Source: JBEHYA01 sp048498415
GTDB taxonomy: Bacteria; Pseudomonadota; Alphaproteobacteria; UBA9219; RGZA01
NCBI GenBank assembly: GCA_048498415.1
Contig: JBEHYA010000081.1
Location: forward strand, 1 to 9,182
Direction: 5' to 3'
Length of the DNA: 9,182 bases
Below are positions 6,593-9,182 of this stretch, piece after piece; positions within the stretch are counted from its first letter, which is position 1; each line of letters begins with the position of its first letter. A program made the position numbers and the translations under genes. Below the pieces are notes generated by a model that ran no database searches, was not told the DNA's origin, and was given only the letters and a program-made list of their open reading frames with translations.

Positions 6593-7450
6593 TTAGAAGG
6601 TCAGCATATCGAGGATCTGGCCCTGCGGATCGAGGCAGGCGACATGCAGTTTACCTTCCAGATCATCCTTGCCGTCAAGGCTGAGTACAAAAGCCTTGGG
6701 ATCAGGCGGGCCCGCATCAAACGACTGGCCGCGCACGACGCGGGAAGCCCCCATATAATGCTGCAGCGTGCGGATATCGGTGTTGGGCCAGACCAGATTT
6801 TCGTATTGGAGTGCAAGGTTATGCGTTTCCGCCAGGCCGGCCGGCACCAGCACGATCTGGCGTGGAATACGCTCATATGTCGTGGCGGCACACGAACTTA
6901 AACTATCAAAAAATTCAATGTGGCCGGCTTCGTGGGCCATGCGCGCGCGGAAGTTGCTGACCCAGTGATTAAGCGCGATCAGGCCGCCTTCGATTGAATG
7001 CGCCAACGGCTCCATACCGTCATAGGCGGTGAGATAACTTTCAAAACCTAAATTAAGCGCGGTGCCGAGCCAGCTGGCGGGATGGCGCTGGAAGGGAAGG
7101 CGCAGCAACTGGTGCAGCATCGCTTCGCGCTGGCCGCGCAGAAACACGATGTCTTCGGCAAAAAAGCCGGGGAGAGCGATGATGGCGTTGCGGAAATTGA
7201 TAAGCTCATCAAGCAACGACACACCTTCGCCGCCCCACAGCGTGTGGCCGCCCAGATAATTGCCGAGATAGACGAGCCGGTCGCGCGGCTTGAGACGCTT
7301 GGCCAAGACTTCATGCAATTGCATCAAAGCGCCATAGCGGCCATAGAGGGAACCCACCGCCCACACGCGCTGCGGCTGGCCAAGGTTGGCCAGCTGCTGA
7401 TCGCCGCTCGCTACGCGCGGCGCGACAAAGGAATGGGCATCTAAAGGCAT
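6593..7450 (-). CDS. Degenerate PPP-family (PP1-like) phosphatase homologue, probably catalytically dead
   Basis: This 285-residue protein carries the order and spacing of PPP-type metallophosphatase motifs with the key residues changed. Where active enzymes have GDIHG it has GSLYG (33-37); GDYVDRG is GNYLGGH (63-69); RGNHE is RGQRE (105-109); HAG is PAG (203-205); and VHGH is VRGQ (239-242). The closing strand resembles the family's IDTG..GG.L: SLDGKDDLEGKL (257-268). Metal ligands D, H, D, N, H and H and the general-acid H are therefore all replaced. The frame is full length with normal codon use, arguing against simple decay. No signal peptide or membrane segment is seen, so it should be cytosolic. 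It lies 5 bases upstream of ftsK and is probably cotranscribed with it. No strong ribosome site precedes the ATG at 7450. Family fold is inference from motifs; activity loss follows from known PPP chemistry. Confidence 0.8.
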   Translation of the reverse strand: MPLDAHSFVAPRVASGDQQLANLGQPQRVWAVGSLYGRYGALMQLHEVLAKRLKPRDRLVYLGNYLGGHTLWGGEGVSLLDELINFRNAIIALPGFFAEDIVFLRGQREAMLHQLLRLPFQRHPASWLGTALNLGFESYLTAYDGMEPLAHSIEGGLIALNHWVSNFRARMAHEAGHIEFFDSLSSCAATTYERIPRQIVLVPAGLAETHNLALQYENLVWPNTDIRTLQHYMGASRVVRGQSFDAGPPDPKAFVLSLDGKDDLEGKLHVACLDPQGQILDMLTF

Positions 7451-7462
7451 TGCATACCGAGG

Positions 7463-7497
7463 TGATTCGCTTTGCCATTAGGGTAAGCGGCGAATCA
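7463..7497 (-). promoter_or_regulatory. Inverted repeat TGATTCGC-N19-GCGAATCA before the ftsK operon
   Basis: Two perfect 8-base arms (7463-7470 and 7490-7497) lie 12 bases upstream of the phosphatase-like ATG. The site could be an operator or a leader hairpin limiting translation. The gap to the carD terminator also holds a family 1 repeat, so the ftsK-operon promoter must be in or near these elements; I could not place its boxes. Confidence 0.35.
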
Positions 7498-7529
7498 AAC
7501 GGAAAGGAAGGGATTGGAGCCAAAAAGCT

Positions 7530-7610
7530 GTATGTCCCGGCGAAAGCCGGGACCCATCGGGCGGCAATCCAAATGCGGATGAATGGGCCCCGGCTTTCGC
7601 CGGGGCGTAC
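7530..7610. repeat. Family 1 paired-hairpin repeat, copy 3
   Basis: Inverted 28-base arms at 7530-7557 and 7583-7610 match at 25 positions across a 25-base spacer. Each arm is a hairpin with the core CCCGGCGAAAGCCGGG. One pair of differences is compensated (T-A in the left hairpin, C-G in the right). Unlike copies 1 and 2 its inner arm ends are CCCAT rather than ATCCAG, so it is a variant. It lies between the ftsK-operon start and the carD terminator. Confidence 0.83.
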
Positions 7611-7627
7611 AGGGGAATCATGGCCAT

Positions 7628-7658
7628 AAAAAAAGCCGGGCTTGTGGCCCGGCTTTTT
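7628..7658 (-). terminator. Rho-independent terminator of carD
   Basis: A 7-bp stem GCCGGGC/GCCCGGC (7635-7641 and 7647-7653) with a 5-base loop is followed on the minus strand by seven T. It lies 36 bases after the carD stop. The A/T tracts on both sides extend the stem, and the five T on the plus strand could make it weakly bidirectional. Confidence 0.92.
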
Positions 7659-7693
7659 CGACTCTTGGAGGGTAAACTTTACGCGTTGTTTTC

Positions 7694-8392
7694 TTAGGCG
7701 GCTTCCTTTTCAGCGGCCTTGGGCGAGGTTTTGCCCATGACGACTTCCAGCTTTTCCGCGGCCTTCACCTGATCGATTTTCTCGATCGCGGCGAGTTCGC
7801 GGGCCAGGCGGTCGAGCGCCGACTGGTAGATCTGGCGTTCGCTGTAGGATTGCTCCGGCTGTTCGGTGCCGCGATGCAGATCGCGCAGCACTTCGGCAAT
7901 GGCCACCGGATCACCCGAGTTGATCTTCGATTCATATTCCTGGGCGCGGCGGCTCCACATCACGCGGCGCACGCGGCTGCGGCCCTGCAGGGTCGCCATG
8001 GCTTCCTTCATACGGTCTTTGGAAGACAGGCGGCGCAGGCCCGAAATTTCAGCCTTGATCACGGGGACCTTGAGGGTCATGCGATCATTCTCAAACGAAA
8101 TTTTGTACAGCTTCACGCTTTCCGGCTTCATCGCCTTGTTAAGCGCGGGCACCGTGGCTTCTTCCACGCCCAGCACTAAACCAACACCGTGCACGGGGTA
8201 GACCACGAAATCGCCCTTCTTGAACAGCTCGACCTTTTCGGTTTTCTTGGCAACGGGCGCAGCCGCAGCAGCCAAAACCTTCATGGCAGGCTTGATGACG
8301 GGCTTTGCAGCGACAACTGCCTTCGCCGGGGCCTTCGCCGCGACGGACTTGAGTTTAGCCGATTTAATGTTTTTAACAGATTTGGTCGCCAT
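7694..8392 (-). CDS. carD: CarD/CdnL-family RNA polymerase-binding transcription regulator with a basic N-terminal tail
   Basis: CarD/CdnL proteins bind the RNA polymerase beta subunit and stabilise open complexes at rRNA and other growth promoters. Residues about 54-232 match the family: a Tudor-like polymerase-interaction domain beginning ELFKKGDFVVYPVHGVG (55-71) and a helical DNA-binding part with VMWSRRAQEYESKINSGDP (144-162), IAEVLRDLHR (165-174) and YSERQIYQSALDRLARELA (183-201). The first 51 residues are unusual: 12 lysines, about 16 alanines and no acidic residue, like a histone H1-type tail, probably disordered and able to touch DNA. The start at 8392 is supported by AGGGGA (8401-8406), eight bases upstream. 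A good promoter lies about 200 bases upstream and a strong terminator downstream, so it is probably a single-gene unit, with possible read-through from fdxA. Confidence 0.93.
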   Translation of the reverse strand: MATKSVKNIKSAKLKSVAAKAPAKAVVAAKPVIKPAMKVLAAAAAPVAKKTEKVELFKKGDFVVYPVHGVGLVLGVEEATVPALNKAMKPESVKLYKISFENDRMTLKVPVIKAEISGLRRLSSKDRMKEAMATLQGRSRVRRVMWSRRAQEYESKINSGDPVAIAEVLRDLHRGTEQPEQSYSERQIYQSALDRLARELAAIEKIDQVKAAEKLEVVMGKTSPKAAEKEAA

Positions 8393-8415
8393 ACGATCAT
8401 TCCCCTGTTTTTTGG

Positions 8416-8443
8416 CCGAAGCGGGGTGAGCCCCCGGGTTCGG
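8416..8443 (-). promoter_or_regulatory. carD leader hairpin 2 with GCTCA loop
   Basis: Read on the mRNA strand, an inner stem CGGGG/CCCCG (8422-8426 with 8432-8436) closes a five-base GCTCA loop. An outer stem pairs 8416-8420 (CCGAA) with 8439-8443 (TTCGG) across a small internal loop. It ends 10 bases before the carD Shine-Dalgarno, close enough to affect ribosome access. Confidence 0.5.
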
Positions 8444-8470
8444 TGGTTATTTCGCTTGCGGGGTTGTTAA

Positions 8471-8486
8471 TCTTTAGCGCTAAAGA
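8471..8486. promoter_or_regulatory. 16-bp perfect palindrome TCTTTAGCGCTAAAGA in the carD leader
   Basis: The palindrome lies 79-94 bases upstream of the carD ATG, downstream of the predicted promoter. As DNA it fits a homodimer operator acting as a roadblock; as RNA it would be an 8-bp palindrome with no loop and is less likely to fold alone. Confidence 0.5.
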
Positions 8487-8503
8487 CAAAAACTTGACCT
8501 ACA

Positions 8504-8518
8504 GGCGGTGAGCCCGCC
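8504..8518 (-). promoter_or_regulatory. carD leader hairpin 1 with GCTCA loop
   Basis: On the mRNA strand GGCGG pairs with CCGCC around the same GCTCA loop seen in hairpin 2. The stems differ at two base pairs and both changes keep pairing. This repeated loop on a changed stem is what a shared ligand-binding hairpin would look like. Confidence 0.45.
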
Positions 8519-8529
8519 CGTTTGTTAAG

Positions 8530-8565
8530 ATTCTACCTTTTTAGAATAAACGTTTCCGCAACGTT
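8530..8565. promoter_or_regulatory. Cluster of short palindromic sites in the carD leader
   Basis: ATTCTA-N6-TAGAAT occupies 8530-8547, followed by two copies of AACGTT (8549-8554 and 8560-8565) separated by five bases. All lie just downstream of the predicted carD start of transcription. They may be binding sites, but none matches a regulator motif I can name. Confidence 0.3.
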
Positions 8566-8601
8566 ATGTCCGTTCGCCCAGCCCTGCAATCACGTGTGTG
8601 C

Positions 8602-8630
8602 AATATAGCAGCGAAAGCATTGTGGTGCAA
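8602..8630 (-). promoter_or_regulatory. Sigma-70-type promoter for carD
   Basis: On the minus strand TTGCAC (8625-8630) and TATATT (8602-8607) are exactly 17 bases apart, a good match to -35 and -10 boxes. Transcription should start near 8595, giving a leader of about 200 bases before the carD ATG. Confidence 0.6.
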
Positions 8631-8680
8631 AGCTTTCATCTAGTTATTTAGTTGCAGTTAGCATTTTATCAAGCTTTCGC
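8611..8680. repeat. Three GAAAGC/GCTTTC boxes around the carD promoter
   Basis: GCGAAAGC (8611-8618) lies in the promoter spacer, AAGCTTTC (8630-8637) abuts the -35 box, and AAGCTTTCGC (8671-8680) lies about 41 bases further upstream. The first two are inverted and about 19 bases apart; the last two are direct. They could be operator sites or a decayed family 1 repeat, which shares the core GCGAAAGC. Confidence 0.35.
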
Positions 8681-8727
8681 GGCTTAGACGCAACAGCTTT
8701 GGTCACAATTACCTGGTGCCGTAATAG
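8638..8727. other. AT-rich stretch after fdxA with no recognisable gene
   Basis: This part of the fdxA-carD gap contains repeated TAGTTA-like words (8641-8660) and a weak GTTGC/GCAAC inverted pair (8651-8655 and 8690-8694). I see no intrinsic terminator after the fdxA stop, so fdxA transcripts may read into carD. Confidence 0.35.
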
Positions 8728-9060
8728 TTAACCGCCGGCCTTATCGCTGAAGAACTTATCGAACTTGCCGGACATGCCTTTATATTCGTCGGCGTCTTTG
8801 GGCGCGTCTTTCTTGCGGGTGATGTTGGGCCACTGGCTGGAATAGGTGCGGTTCATTTCCAGCCATTTTTCGGCTTCCCCGTTGGTATCGGAGATAATGG
8901 CCTCTGCCGGGCATTCCGGCTCGCACACGCCGCAATCGATACATTCTTCGGGGCTGATGACCAGCATGTTGTCGCCCTCGTAGAAACAGTCGACGGGGCA
9001 GACTTCGACGCAATCCATGTATTTGCAGCGGATGCAGGCTTCGGTAACGACGTAAGGCAT
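8728..9060 (-). CDS. fdxA: Seven-iron ferredoxin FdxA, [3Fe-4S][4Fe-4S]
   Basis: This 110-residue soluble electron carrier matches Azotobacter ferredoxin I in length and cysteine pattern, offset by the initiator methionine. Cysteines are at 9, 12, 17, 21, 25, 40, 43, 46 and 50. By analogy C9, C17 and C50 hold the 3Fe-4S cluster, C21, C40, C43 and C46 hold the 4Fe-4S cluster, and C12 and C25 are free. Diagnostic stretches are CIRCKYMDCVEVCPVDC and CIDCGVCEPECP. The C-terminal half (about 60-110) is the usual charged cap with W66 and W77. AAGGT (9068-9072) about seven bases upstream supports the ATG at 9060. Its redox partner is not identifiable here. The fdxA-carD order is one I recall from many alphaproteobacterial genomes. 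Confidence 0.97.
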   Translation of the reverse strand: MPYVVTEACIRCKYMDCVEVCPVDCFYEGDNMLVISPEECIDCGVCEPECPAEAIISDTNGEAEKWLEMNRTYSSQWPNITRKKDAPKDADEYKGMSGKFDKFFSDKAGG

Positions 9061-9182
9061 TGGAAGGACCTTTGGGCGGGCTATATCATTGCCATAGTTA
9101 GAACGTATGGGTAGAACCGTTTAACGCCACATTTTGGTAAAATCCAGCCCTAATTAAAGAGCCCGGTTTTACGCATATAGAA

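Noticed and set aside
6593..7450. Calling this gene an active serine/threonine phosphatase or ApaH-like hydrolase
   Set aside because: The fold landmarks match, but the ligands needed for the two-metal centre are replaced in all five motifs.
9061..9182. Possible end of another minus-strand gene at the right edge
   Set aside because: One minus frame runs open from the edge to a stop near 9150 and another is open for about 27 codons, but neither tail is recognisable or supported by codon use, so no gene is called.

Overview
The window reads as a GC-rich alphaproteobacterial chromosome segment of core housekeeping genes, with no phage, plasmid or transposase genes. Two gene orders that I recall as common in Alphaproteobacteria support this: ftsK followed by lolA and xthA, and fdxA followed by a CarD/CdnL-family gene. 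The ferredoxin is the seven-iron Azotobacter FdI type. Genus cannot be told from the sequence.

Layout from left to right. (1) The last 44 codons of a plus-strand gene, probably an M16-family peptidase. (2) A plus-strand AstE/aspartoacylase-type zinc hydrolase (504-1463). (3) A minus-strand block: carD (8392-7694, with its own terminator), then a phosphatase-like gene (7450-6593), ftsK (6587-4206), an unrecognised gene (3954-3292), lolA (3217-2456) and xthA (2456-1671). (4) fdxA (9060-8728, minus) at the right edge. The phosphatase-like gene and ftsK are 5 bases apart, and lolA and xthA share one base, so both pairs look cotranscribed and translationally coupled.

The non-coding DNA is unusually structured. 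Two families of intergenic repeats occur. Family 1 (three copies) is a pair of inverted arms, each arm being a hairpin closed by GAAA; where the arms differ, four difference pairs are compensated inside each hairpin. Family 2 (two copies) is a longer inverted pair built around a C-rich hairpin near cccctcccttcgggagggg. One family 2 copy fills the whole convergent gap between the hydrolase gene and xthA, with a family 1 copy inside it. The carD upstream region holds a good promoter, a leader of about 200 nt, a perfect 16-bp palindrome and two hairpins with the same five-base loop.

The most striking gene is 6593-7450. It has every landmark of the PPP (PP1-like) phosphatase fold in the right order, but the metal-binding and catalytic residues are replaced in all five signature motifs while the frame stays intact. 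It looks like a pseudophosphatase coupled to ftsK. Functionally the window covers chromosome segregation and division (FtsK), lipoprotein trafficking (LolA), base-excision repair (XthA), rRNA/growth-type transcription control (CarD/CdnL) and electron transfer (FdxA).
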